Assembly (NCBI GenBank): GCA_044348665.1 | Contig: JBIKSI010000015.1 | Span: 1 to 35,623 of the forward strand | Length of the DNA stretch: 35,623 bases | Source: M2408 sp044348665 | GTDB taxonomy: Bacteria > Bacteroidota > Bacteroidia > Flavobacteriales_D > Crocinitomicaceae | Direction: 5' to 3' | The notes under the pieces: generated by a model | What the model was told of the DNA's origin: nothing | What the model saw: only the letters and a program-made list of their open reading frames with translations | Database searches by the model: none | Position numbers and translations under genes: made by a program | Part shown: positions 8,905 to 17,136 of the stretch, one piece after another | How the letters are laid out: each line of letters starts with the position of its first letter | Numbering within the stretch: the stretch's first letter is position 1

Positions 8905-11310
8905 TTATTTTACAAATAAAATTCTTTCAGTTACGTGAAATGCATCATTGTAAACCTTAACAATATACATTCCTTTATTTTTTTCTGATAAATCAATTGC
9001 TTCTTTCAAGAAAGTTTCACCTTTGTTGATTTCATTTTGAATTACTATTCTTCCAGCTTCATCGTAAACGATAACATTTACTTTTCCTGTGAAGTCATTT
9101 GATAAATTGAAAACAAATTTTCCATCTACAGAAGGATTTGGCATAACAGAAAAGATAGTTTCATCAACTTTAACAGTTGAAACTAACTCTTCTTCCATTT
9201 CTTTGAAAGCAGTACTGCTTCTATCCGCTCTTAAGGTGTAACAAGAAGCATTGTTAGCCCCATTGTATCCTTTTACCAAAACAGTGTAGGTACCAACAGC
9301 AGCATTATTATACTTTAATGTTTCTGTCGTAGTACTTCCATTTTCAGAACTTACAAGCAATGTACCTGCTGAATTGTATAAATACAAATCATAATCAGCT
9401 GGTAAATTACTTAAAGTAACCTTGATGTTCTTTAATGTAGAAGTTGTAGTAAACTTAAACCAATCCTGGTCAGTTGTAGAACTAATAATTGCTGAAATAT
9501 TTGTATTTACTGCAATAGTTTTAGCAGTTGCTCTAGTGTTATTTGCTTCATAAGTATCGGTACATGTTGTTGGAGGTGTTGTAGCAGCACTAGTAGCAAA
9601 GTTTGTCCCAACAGTATATGCACTTGCACCTGAAGTACAATTTGTTCTTACTTGCCAGTTATAAGTAGTACTAGCTGTTAATCCTGTAACACTTAATGAA
9701 TTTGTTGTTGCAGTATAACTTGTCCAAGTAGCAGAACTAGAAGGTTTAACTTGAACAGTGTAATTTGAAGCACCTGCTACTGCTGTCCAAGAAAGTGCTG
9801 CAGAGCTTGATGTTAATGATCCAGCCGCTAATCCCGCTGGCACATTACATGTTGGAGCAGGAGTTGTTCCAGTTACAAAATTAACAGTATAGTCTTCAAC
9901 CTCACCATAAGTATATGAACCACATGGACTAGTAATAGCACCATCTTTCATTACAACACGCATTCTTGTAGTTCCAGCAGTTGTGGTTGCAGGAACAGTA
10001 AATGAACCTGTTAAAGTAGATGTTCCTGAGCCAGAATATACTAATTCACCTGCATCTTCAAAATCTAAATCTTTGTTATAATCGATGTAAACAGCGAAAT
10101 ATTCAGTATATGCTGTTCCAACAAATCCTGGTTTTACAGAAATTGAATTTGCTGCACCTATTGTCAAGTTTGTTGATAAATTTGTAAAGTTACCATATCC
10201 AGCATTTGCAGCTGTGGTATTATTGATTGTACCTAAAGTAACATTATTAATGTATTCATAACTTACATTAGTTCCATTTGACGCACAATAAGCTGCAACG
10301 GGAGGCGTTACAGTTCCAGTACCGCATCCATTAGAATTTTTAAGGGAAGATCTTGCTCCACCTGTTACAAATAATGCTTGCATTCTTGCTTTTTGTCCTG
10401 TAGTGAACATATACATTGCACCGTCATCAACATAATCCATGTAGTTCATATGCATATCACCTGAATTTGAACATGAAACTTGTGGAAAAGTTGGTGTACC
10501 GTAATTCTCATCTGCTTGATTTGGTGTATCAGCACACTGATCAGAACCAGTACATGCTGTTCCATCATCACCCCAAATGTGGTAAAGGTTGAACCAGTGA
10601 CCAATCTCGTGAGTTGCAGTTCTACCTTTGTTGAAAGGAGCGGTAACTGTTCCAGTCGTTCCAAAGTAGTTGTGACAAATCACTAAACCATCTGTTGCAG
10701 CAGCTCCTCCAGGAAATTGAGCATAACCTAAAATCCCTGTGTTGGTTCCTACTTTGATACTCGGAACAACCCAGATATTTAAGTAAGATGCCGAAGACCA
10801 AGCATTGCTTCCTCCAGTTGAACTAGATTTTGCATCATCAGTATTTGCATCGAAAACCGTTTTTGTGGTACTTTTACGAATGATACCAGTTGTTGCATTT
10901 CCACTTGGGTCAACAGTTGCCAAGCAAAAGGTAAATTCACAATCAGCTACCAAACCTGAATAAGCTGATGGAGTATTCGTCCAATCAGTATTCAATTTTC
11001 TGAAATCTTTGTTCAATACTGCAATTTGTGATTGAATTTGAGCATCGGAAATATTTTGTGTAGCTGTATTGTATAATACGTGTACCACCACCGGAATATT
11101 TACAACAGCCTTTTCAGCATTAACTTGACCACTTTCAATTGCTTGTTGAGTAAACTGATTAATTTGATCTAAGTTGATTTGATAAGAAGGGTTGTTTTGT
11201 GAGGCTGCATGCAAATGATCCATGGTTCCACATTTTCTTTGACCAAAGGCATTCATAGCCAAGGTACTTGACAATAGGAACAATCCTACTGCTAGTTTGA
11301 GTTTTTTCAT
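8905..11310 (-). CDS. Secreted M43 (pappalysin/cytophagalysin-like) zinc metalloprotease, T9SS cargo
   Basis: The 801-residue protein has a signal peptide (1-23), a propeptide-like region, and a metzincin catalytic domain with HEIGHWFNLYH near residue 234 and a Met-turn MNYMDY near 287. In place of the usual glycine the third spacer position is asparagine, as in Bacteroidota M43 enzymes. Then follow a GEVEDY domain (about 340-475), a fibronectin type III domain (about 487-575), a PPC pre-peptidase domain (about 583-695) and a C-terminal type A sorting domain (FSVMPNPSVDGKFVF to the end), which directs export through the type IX system and cleavage or attachment at the surface. An extracellular protein-degrading role is inferred. 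It is transcribed alone, divergently from suf. Confidence 0.9.
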   Translation of the reverse strand: MKKLKLAVGLFLLSSTLAMNAFGQRKCGTMDHLHAASQNNPSYQINLDQINQFTQQAIESGQVNAEKAVVNIPVVVHVLYNTATQNISDAQIQSQIAVLNKDFRKLNTDWTNTPSAYSGLVADCEFTFCLATVDPSGNATTGIIRKSTTKTVFDANTDDAKSSSTGGSNAWSSASYLNIWVVPSIKVGTNTGILGYAQFPGGAAATDGLVICHNYFGTTGTVTAPFNKGRTATHEIGHWFNLYHIWGDDGTACTGSDQCADTPNQADENYGTPTFPQVSCSNSGDMHMNYMDYVDDGAMYMFTTGQKARMQALFVTGGARSSLKNSNGCGTGTVTPPVAAYCASNGTNVSYEYINNVTLGTINNTTAANAGYGNFTNLSTNLTIGAANSISVKPGFVGTAYTEYFAVYIDYNKDLDFEDAGELVYSGSGTSTLTGSFTVPATTTAGTTRMRVVMKDGAITSPCGSYTYGEVEDYTVNFVTGTTPAPTCNVPAGLAAGSLTSSSAALSWTAVAGASNYTVQVKPSSSATWTSYTATTNSLSVTGLTASTTYNWQVRTNCTSGASAYTVGTNFATSAATTPPTTCTDTYEANNTRATAKTIAVNTNISAIISSTTDQDWFKFTTTSTLKNIKVTLSNLPADYDLYLYNSAGTLLVSSENGSTTTETLKYNNAAVGTYTVLVKGYNGANNASCYTLRADRSSTAFKEMEEELVSTVKVDETIFSVMPNPSVDGKFVFNLSNDFTGKVNVIVYDEAGRIVIQNEINKGETFLKEAIDLSEKNKGMYIVKVYNDAFHVTERILFVK

Positions 11311-11338
11311 AAAATTTGTTTTATTATAGTTTGCATGG

Positions 11339-11369
11339 CAAATTTATTACATTTATCGATACAAGCAAA
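11339..11369 (-). promoter_or_regulatory. Promoter of the metalloprotease gene
   Basis: Minus strand TTTG (11366-11369), exactly 19 nt, TAAATTTG (11339-11346), 28 bp before the start codon. The 289-bp gap to sufA contains this promoter and the divergent suf promoter. Confidence 0.65.
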
Positions 11370-11500
11370 CAATTTATCATAAAAATGTTAAAAAAAATTA
11401 CTAAATCGTTTAAGTGTGAAAATTTATACACAGAGAATTAAATATGTTGTTTGAACACTAAGTCAAATGTTAGCTTTTTTCTAAATAATTAATTTTTTTC

Positions 11501-11531
11501 TTGTTTCAATACCATAAAAATGGTATTTTTG
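11501..11531 (+). promoter_or_regulatory. suf operon promoter with an overlapping operator-like palindrome
   Basis: TTG (11501-11503), 20-nt spacer and TATTTTTG (11524-11531) form a Bacteroidota promoter for sufA, 68 bp before its start. A perfect inverted repeat, AATACCAT-aaaa-ATGGTATT (11508-11527), fills the spacer and runs into the -7 box, where a bound repressor would block RNA polymerase. The regulator is unknown; an iron- or Fe-S-sensing repressor is the natural guess. Confidence 0.6.
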
Positions 11532-11599
11532 CAAAAGATTTATTTCTTATTTAAAATTAATCTAAATAAACATTATTGTAAATTAATTGTTTTTCAAAC

Positions 11600-11923
11600 A
11601 TGATAACAGTAACAGAAACAGCAAAAAAACAAGCTATTCGTTTGATGGAAGACGAGGGAAAAGCTGGATACTTTATACGGGTTGGAGTTGATGGTGGAGG
11701 TTGTTCAGGATTGATGTACCAACTTACATTTGACAATGAAGAAAAAGAAGGAGACAAAGCTTTTGAGGATAACGGAATTAAAGTTGTCGTAGATAAAAAA
11801 AGTTTCTTGTATTTAATAGGTACAACTTTAGATTTTTCTGGGGGATTAAATGGGAAAGGTTTTGTTTTTAATAACCCAAACGCAAATCGCACCTGCGGAT
11901 GTGGTGAAAGTTTCTCTTTGTAA
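11600..11923 (+). CDS. sufA: SufA/IscA-type iron-sulfur carrier
   Basis: The 107-residue protein is a typical A-type carrier (HesB/IscA family) with the three invariant cysteines: Cys35 in GGGCSGLMY and Cys99/Cys101 in TCGCGESF at the C-terminus. These hold a [2Fe-2S] or [4Fe-4S] cluster passed from the SufBCD scaffold to target proteins, or deliver iron. As first gene of the operon, upstream of sufB, SufA is the better name, but ErpA/IscA-like roles are possible. The 88-bp gap to sufB holds an imperfect palindrome. Confidence 0.88.
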   Translation: MITVTETAKKQAIRLMEDEGKAGYFIRVGVDGGGCSGLMYQLTFDNEEKEGDKAFEDNGIKVVVDKKSFLYLIGTTLDFSGGLNGKGFVFNNPNANRTCGCGESFSL

Positions 11924-11935
11924 ATTAGATTATTA

Positions 11936-11991
11936 GATTTTTGGATTGTTAGATTATCAGAAAAGTCTAAACATCCAACAATCGAAAAATC
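11936..11991. repeat. Imperfect palindromic element between sufA and sufB
   Basis: Arms 11936-11960 and 11967-11991 match at 20 of 25 positions as an inverted repeat around a 6-nt loop. Each arm is itself made of short reiterations (GATTTTT, GATTGTTRGAT; downstream ATCGAAAA is repeated). It would form a hairpin in the suf mRNA. It explains the longer open frame upstream of sufB, which is not protein-coding in style. Confidence 0.6.
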
Positions 11992-12011
11992 GAAAAATCG
12001 AAAATAAAAAA

Positions 12012-13466
12012 ATGGCAAATTACACAGAAAACGAATTAGCGAAGGATTTAGAAAACCAAGAATATAAATTTGGTTTTGTAACGGATATTGATTCAGACCA
12101 GGCTCCAAAAGGCTTAAATGAAGACATCATTCGTTTTATTTCCGCTAAAAAGGAAGAACCCCAATGGATGTTAGATTTTCGCTTAAATGCTTTTAAAGTT
12201 TGGAAAGAAATGTCGGAACCTTCTTGGGCACATGTACATTATGAAAAACCAAATTTTCAAGACATAATTTATTATTCTGCACCAAAGCAAAGCAAAAAAT
12301 ATGAATCTTGGGACGATGTAGAACCAGAATTGAAAGAAACCATGAAAAAATTGGGAATTTCAATGGATGAGCAACAACGTTTAACAGGAACAAATGTAGC
12401 AGTAGATTTTGTCATGGATTCAGTTTCCGTTGCAACTTCTTTCAAAGCAAAATTAGCTGAATTGGGAATCATTTTTTGCTCTTTCTCCGAAGCAGTTAAA
12501 GATCATCCTGAATTGGTAAAAAAATACATGGGAACTGTTGTTCCAACCACAGACAATTTTTACGCAGCATTAAATAGCGCTGTATTTACGGATGGTTCTT
12601 TCTGTTATATTCCAAAAGGAGTGAAATGCCCGATGGAATTATCTACCTATTTCAGAATTAACGAAGGAGGTACAGGACAATTCGAAAGAACCTTAGTAGT
12701 TGCAGATGCTGGGGCTTATGTTTCTTACCTTGAAGGTTGTACAGCACCACAACGTGATGAAAATCAATTACATGCCGCTGTGGTTGAATTGATCGCCTTG
12801 GACGATGCTGAGATTAAATATTCAACCGTACAAAACTGGTATCCTGGTGATAAAGAAGGTAAAGGTGGAATTTTCAATTTCGTGACGAAAAGAGGTTTGT
12901 GTGAAGGCAATGCGAAAATTTCATGGACCCAAGTAGAAACTGGTTCAGCAGTAACTTGGAAATATCCATCTTGTATTTTAAAAGGTGATAATTCTGTAGG
13001 TGAATTTTATTCTGTTGCTGTTACCAATAACTACCAACAAGCGGATACAGGAACAAAAATGATTCACTTGGGTAAAAACACAAAAAGTACAATTATTTCA
13101 AAAGGTGTCTCTGCTGGAAAATCGAATAATTCATACCGTGGCTTAGTGCAAATCCATAAGAACGCAGACAATGCGCGAAATTTTTCACAATGTGATTCTT
13201 TGTTGATGACAGACGAATGTGGAGCACACACTTTTCCCTACATTGAATGTAAAAACAGTTCAGCAAAAATCGAACATGAAGCAACAACTTCCAAAATCGG
13301 AGAAGATCAAATATTTTATTGCAACCAACGTGGTATCAGTACAGAAAAAGCAATTTCACTAATCGTAAACGGATATTGTAAAGAAGTATTGAATCAACTA
13401 CCAATGGAATTTGCTGTTGAAGCACAAAAATTATTAGCAATTAGTTTAGAAGGATCGGTTGGTTAA
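12012..13466 (+). CDS. sufB: SufB, Fe-S cluster scaffold subunit
   Basis: The 484-residue protein (from MANYTENELAKDLENQEY) matches SufB over its whole length, with the conserved VPTTDNFYAALNSAVFTDGSFCYIPKGVKCPMELSTYFRIN core, LEGCTAPQRDENQLHAAVVELIA and the C-terminal ISTEKAISLIVNGYCKEVL. In the SufBC2D complex it receives sulfur and assembles the cluster. The frame is open back to 11946, but those extra codons lie inside the palindromic element and look unlike SufB, so the ATG at 12012 is chosen; the A-rich stretch before it fits Bacteroidota initiation. Its last codons and stop form one arm of a 54-bp palindrome. Confidence 0.95.
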   Translation: MANYTENELAKDLENQEYKFGFVTDIDSDQAPKGLNEDIIRFISAKKEEPQWMLDFRLNAFKVWKEMSEPSWAHVHYEKPNFQDIIYYSAPKQSKKYESWDDVEPELKETMKKLGISMDEQQRLTGTNVAVDFVMDSVSVATSFKAKLAELGIIFCSFSEAVKDHPELVKKYMGTVVPTTDNFYAALNSAVFTDGSFCYIPKGVKCPMELSTYFRINEGGTGQFERTLVVADAGAYVSYLEGCTAPQRDENQLHAAVVELIALDDAEIKYSTVQNWYPGDKEGKGGIFNFVTKRGLCEGNAKISWTQVETGSAVTWKYPSCILKGDNSVGEFYSVAVTNNYQQADTGTKMIHLGKNTKSTIISKGVSAGKSNNSYRGLVQIHKNADNARNFSQCDSLLMTDECGAHTFPYIECKNSSAKIEHEATTSKIGEDQIFYCNQRGISTEKAISLIVNGYCKEVLNQLPMEFAVEAQKLLAISLEGSVG

Positions 13467-13510
13467 AATGTAGAGGCAAAGCATGCTTTGCCTCTACATT
13501 TTAACCAACC
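13457..13510. repeat. Perfect 54-bp palindrome at the sufB-sufC junction
   Basis: Positions 13457-13480 are the exact reverse complement of 13487-13510, with the self-complementary GCATGC at the centre (27 bp per half, no mismatch). The left arm includes the last sufB codons and its TAA stop. The inner part (GTAGAGGCAAAGC and complement) resembles the short palindromes scattered in many Bacteroidota genomes; the outer GGTTGGTTAA is sufB's own end mirrored. It ends 15 bp before the sufC start and has no T tract. Confidence 0.85.
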
Positions 13511-13525
13511 AGAAAAAAAAATATT

Positions 13526-14278
13526 ATGTTAAAAATTACAAATTTACACGCCAATATCGATGGCAAAAAGATCTTAAAAGGTTTAAACCTTGAAGTAAAA
13601 GCAGGTGAAGTTCACGCAATCATGGGACCAAACGGTGCAGGAAAAAGTACTTTAGCTTCAGTTTTGGCTGGCCGCGAAGAATACGAAGTAACTGAAGGTT
13701 CAGTAGATTTTGACGGTAAGGATTTGTTGGATTTAGCGACAGAAGATCGTGCAAGGGAAGGATTGTTTTTGGCATTCCAATATCCAGTTGAGATTCCAGG
13801 AGTTTCAAACGTAAATTTCTTGCGAACTGCAATTAACGAAATCAGAGAATATAAAGGTGAAGAAGGTATTTCTGCGAAAGATTTTATGACAATGGTCCGT
13901 GAAAAATCAAAAATAGTTGAGTTGGATGCTAAATTGGCTTCACGTTCGGTGAATGAAGGTTTTTCTGGAGGTGAGAAAAAAAGAAATGAAATTTTCCAAA
14001 TGGCGATGTTGGACCCAAAATTGTCTATATTAGATGAAACGGATTCTGGTTTGGATATCGATGCATTACGAATTGTTGCAAATGGTGTAAATACCTTGAA
14101 AACCAAAGATAACGCAACTGTTGTAATTACACATTACCAGCGTTTATTGGATTACATTGTTCCAGATTTTGTACATGTTTTATACGATGGAAAAATCGTG
14201 AAAACTGGTGGAAAAGAATTAGCCTTGGAATTGGAAGAGAAAGGCTACGATTGGATTAAGGAAGAGTTGAAGAATTAA
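13526..14278 (+). CDS. sufC: SufC, ATPase of the Fe-S assembly complex
   Basis: The 250-residue protein is an ABC-type ATPase with Walker A GPNGAGKST (34-42), Q-loop FQYPVEIPGVSNVNFLR, signature FSGGEKKRNE and Walker B LSILDETDSGLD, the last two in the form specific to SufC. It drives conformational change of the SufB-SufD pair. The C-terminus (KEELKN then stop) is written in GAAGAGTTGAAGAATTAA, which closely resembles the repeat family found around the four-helix-bundle gene, and the repeats continue beyond the stop. Confidence 0.96.
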   Translation: MLKITNLHANIDGKKILKGLNLEVKAGEVHAIMGPNGAGKSTLASVLAGREEYEVTEGSVDFDGKDLLDLATEDRAREGLFLAFQYPVEIPGVSNVNFLRTAINEIREYKGEEGISAKDFMTMVREKSKIVELDAKLASRSVNEGFSGGEKKRNEIFQMAMLDPKLSILDETDSGLDIDALRIVANGVNTLKTKDNATVVITHYQRLLDYIVPDFVHVLYDGKIVKTGGKELALELEEKGYDWIKEELKN

Positions 14279-14345
14279 GAATGTAGAATTAAGAGTGAAG
14301 AATTAATTTTGTACAAATCATTTTCAATTCTCCATTCTCCATTAA
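14266..14345. repeat. Repeat element between sufC and sufD, same family as the metH repeats
   Basis: From the sufC stop onward the purine-rich unit GAATTAA recurs three times (14272-14278, 14286-14291 region, 14300-14306). One copy, AGTGAAGAATTAA (14294-14306), is identical to the 13-bp unit at 27352-27364 (minus strand). The far side carries CAATTCTCCATTCTCCATTAA in the opposite sense, so the whole gap is an imperfect inverted repeat with a short AT-rich centre. No gene lies inside. Confidence 0.65.
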
Positions 14346-14352
14346 CAAAAGT

Positions 14353-15621
14353 ATGAGCGAATTAATTTCAGAAAAATATAGCATTCAAATTGAAGGAGAA
14401 GAGAATTTTTTGTTGTCTGAAAATTTGAGATTGAAAGCAAATCAAGTTTTAGAATCTACAGATTTTCCGACTAGTCGAACTGAAGCTTGGAAATATACAC
14501 GTGTAGCAAAGATTAAAAATGGAGTTTTTAAGACCTTTGACTGTAGACAAAAGCCCTTAGACTTAAAACCTTTTTTGATTCCAAATTTAGAAGGTTCAGT
14601 AGTGGTTTTTGTAAATGGATTATACGCTTCAGACTTGTCTAGTATAGAATCTGAAAGCGGATTGGAACTAGTTTCTTTGGCTGAAAACAATATTTTTGAA
14701 GCGGAGATCGGACAAAATATCCCATTAGATAATGAAGTTTTTTCTGCGATTAATACCCTTTATGTGCAAGATGGTGTTGGAATTCGAATTGCCAAAAAAA
14801 CTGAATTGAAACAAAATATACAAGTTATTTTCGTTTCTACGGGTGAAAATTCTTATTCTGGTGCTCGAAATGTGATATCTTGTGAAGATTTTGCATCTGC
14901 TCACCTAGTTTTGAATTACGTTAGTTTAGATTCTAATTCATCTTTTAATAATGTCATTACTGAAATTCAAGTTGGGACTAATGCAAATTTAAGTATTGAC
15001 AAAATACAAAATGAAGCAAATTCAAATTATACCATTTCAACAGAAATTGTAAATCAAGCGAAAGATTCAACTTTTACAATCAACACAATTACCTTAGACG
15101 GAGCATTGGTTCGCAACAATTTAACGATTGCAGTAAACGGACAAAATTGCGAAACAAATCTTTCTGGAGCTTACATATTAAAAGGAAAACAGCATGTTGA
15201 CAACCATACAATTGTTGACCATAAAGTTGCTCATTGTCAGTCGAATGAATTATACAAAGGTGTAATTGATGAACAAGCAACAGCTGTTTTCAATGGAAAA
15301 GTTTTTGTAAGAAAAGATGCTCAAAAAATCAATGCTTTTCAATCCAACGGAAATGTTTTATTAAGTGATAATGCCTCGATCAACTCGAAACCCGAATTGG
15401 AGATTTATGCTGATGACGTGAAATGTTCACATGGTTCAACTACAGGACAATTAGATGAGGAAGCTGTTTTTTATTTACGTGCAAGAGGTTTATCTGAAAA
15501 ATCTGCTCGTGCATTAATGGTTTCTGCTTTTATTGGTGATGTAATCGAAAAAATAGAAAACGAAGCCGTGAAAGAGTATGTTTTCGGGAAAATTGAAGAA
15601 AAATTTGGTTGGGAGAAATAG
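14353..15621 (+). CDS. sufD: SufD, Fe-S assembly complex subunit
   Basis: The 422-residue protein is a SufB paralogue with the SufD-type N-terminal helix region (SRTEAWKYTRVAKI), a beta-helix core and the conserved C-terminal KCSHGSTTGQLDEEAVFYLRARGLSEKSARALMVSAFIGDV. It pairs with SufB and is needed for iron acquisition by the SufBC2D scaffold. It is the last gene of the operon; a hairpin 43 bp downstream probably ends transcription. The cysteine desulfurase SufS and SufE, often next in flavobacterial suf operons, are not here. Confidence 0.94.
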   Translation: MSELISEKYSIQIEGEENFLLSENLRLKANQVLESTDFPTSRTEAWKYTRVAKIKNGVFKTFDCRQKPLDLKPFLIPNLEGSVVVFVNGLYASDLSSIESESGLELVSLAENNIFEAEIGQNIPLDNEVFSAINTLYVQDGVGIRIAKKTELKQNIQVIFVSTGENSYSGARNVISCEDFASAHLVLNYVSLDSNSSFNNVITEIQVGTNANLSIDKIQNEANSNYTISTEIVNQAKDSTFTINTITLDGALVRNNLTIAVNGQNCETNLSGAYILKGKQHVDNHTIVDHKVAHCQSNELYKGVIDEQATAVFNGKVFVRKDAQKINAFQSNGNVLLSDNASINSKPELEIYADDVKCSHGSTTGQLDEEAVFYLRARGLSEKSARALMVSAFIGDVIEKIENEAVKEYVFGKIEEKFGWEK

Positions 15622-15663
15622 ACATAAAAGTTTAAAAACACCAAATTTTGGAGACTAATAAAA

Positions 15664-15690
15664 AAACCACCTCAAATTTTGAAGTGGTTT
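15664..15690. terminator. Bidirectional terminator between sufD and a convergent gene
   Basis: AAACCAC (15664-15670) pairs with GTGGTTT (15684-15690); an inner TCAAA/TTTGA stem extends it. T-rich sequence follows on the plus strand (to 15700) and an A run precedes it, so it can serve both sufD and the convergent gene ending at 15719. Confidence 0.7.
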
Positions 15691-15718
15691 CGTATTTTTA
15701 TTCGGTAACTGAATTGTT

Positions 15719-16831
15719 TTATTGCTTAACAAAAGTAGCTATGTGTATTTGTCCACTTTTGTAAATAATTGAATACATATATGTACCAGTTTTCAATTCA
15801 GCAACATCAATTGAACCTGAAAATGTATTAAATGAACTTGATGAAATAAATTTTCCATCCAATGTCGTTATTTCGATAGATGTGACCATTTCGTTTAAAC
15901 TAAAATTAAGTCGGTCATTTACAGGATTCGGAAAAACAGAAGATTGTAGCGTTGAATTTTCACCTATGCTTAAAGTTGGAGCAAAATTTGCAACTAAGTT
16001 AGCACTTGCAATCGCTGGAAAAGTGAAAGTTGGGTCTGTACTTACGATAGTACCAGAAATGGTCCAATTTACAAATGCAAAACCTGAATTCGGCGTAGCA
16101 GTAACAGTAACTAATTGATCTTGTGAAAAAGCTCCAGCTCCAGTTGTTGTCCCACCATTAGCAGGTAATGACGAACAAGACACGTTATAAGGAGTAGGTG
16201 CATTAGCAAATCGCACAACAGGAAAAATGGCTAGAGAAACATTTTTTGCCCAGTTATTAGGGTCACCAAAGGTATGAAAAGTATCGTCACTCCAAAATTC
16301 TCCTGTATGAGTAATTGCGTCTGTAAAATTTTCTGCAGAAGTATACACAGCAACTGAATCACCCAGCGTAGTTGGCAATTCAATTCCCGCCCAAAAAGAA
16401 CCATTTAACGGCACATTACAAAGTTGAATTGGAGCACTGACATTATACAAAAAATCACTCCCATAAATAAATGCACTACTTGCCGTATCTATTGATGCTA
16501 AAGTAACATCGAATAAACCAATAATAGAACCAGGAACACCATTGTTGTTTTGACGAATTGATAATCCCACAGTTGCACCAGGAAATGTTCGGTATTTGAT
16601 TGGAGCTGCAATTAAAATACCTATGATTTGGCCAGGTCCATAAACACCATACGAAGCGTCAAATAATTGCATTTTGGCTTTGTCTCCATAATCATTATTT
16701 CCAGAAATATAACCCTGACCAGCAGAACGGATTAATGTTAAACCAGAAAAATGATTTGCCAAAGTATCATAATACTGGGCATTAAGAGATAAAGAAAGTA
16801 GGAGACTCAAAGAAAGTAAAATTTTTTTCAT
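15719..16831 (-). CDS. Secreted T9SS type A cargo protein with an InlB B-repeat-like domain
   Basis: The 370-residue protein has a signal peptide (MKKILLSLSLLLSLSLNAQ). Residues about 20-215 form a beta-rich region I cannot name. Residues about 220-290 (VTVTATPNSGFAFVNWTISGTIVSTDPTFTF) look like the divergent InlB B-repeat fold. The end (VFPNPVNDRLNF ... YMYSIIYKSGQIHIATFVKQ) is a type A T9SS sorting domain, so it is exported and probably surface-anchored or released. It is monocistronic between its own promoter and the shared terminator. The function is unknown. Confidence 0.8.
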   Translation of the reverse strand: MKKILLSLSLLLSLSLNAQYYDTLANHFSGLTLIRSAGQGYISGNNDYGDKAKMQLFDASYGVYGPGQIIGILIAAPIKYRTFPGATVGLSIRQNNNGVPGSIIGLFDVTLASIDTASSAFIYGSDFLYNVSAPIQLCNVPLNGSFWAGIELPTTLGDSVAVYTSAENFTDAITHTGEFWSDDTFHTFGDPNNWAKNVSLAIFPVVRFANAPTPYNVSCSSLPANGGTTTGAGAFSQDQLVTVTATPNSGFAFVNWTISGTIVSTDPTFTFPAIASANLVANFAPTLSIGENSTLQSSVFPNPVNDRLNFSLNEMVTSIEITTLDGKFISSSSFNTFSGSIDVAELKTGTYMYSIIYKSGQIHIATFVKQ

Positions 16832-16863
16832 AAGTTCTTTTATTATTTGATAAATAACTTGAC

Positions 16864-16892
16864 CAAATATACTAATGTTTTTGAAATCACAA
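16864..16892 (-). promoter_or_regulatory. Promoter of the InlB-repeat T9SS protein gene
   Basis: Minus strand TTG (16890-16892), 18-nt spacer, TATATTTG (16864-16871), 32 bp before the start at 16831. The rest of the 305-bp gap up to 17136 is AT-rich; I see no gene or clear hairpin in it. Confidence 0.55.
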
Positions 16893-17136
16893 GCTTAATC
16901 TCAAAGACCGTTTTAAATTCGTGTCTATTCTATTTAAATTCGCTGGAACTAAAACCAAATTAGATGAAAAATCTCAATGAATTTTGCATTCTGACAAATT
17001 GGATTCAACTAATTTTAAAAAAAAGTAAGATTTAAAATATTCGTTTTTAGATAGAAAATGTTAAATCTTTTTTGTTTGATAAAAAATATAATGGAGAAAG
17101 ACAGAAAAGAATGAAAACCACAGCAAATAAAAGTGC

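Noticed and set aside
11946..12011. Upstream extension of sufB by 22 codons
   Set aside because: The extra codons lie in a palindromic repeat and give a Lys/Asn/Gln-rich leader unlike SufB; the ATG at 12012 matches the family N-terminus.
11557..12108. 183-codon minus-strand open frame across sufA
   Set aside because: It is antisense to a complete sufA and the palindrome, with no family resemblance or promoter.
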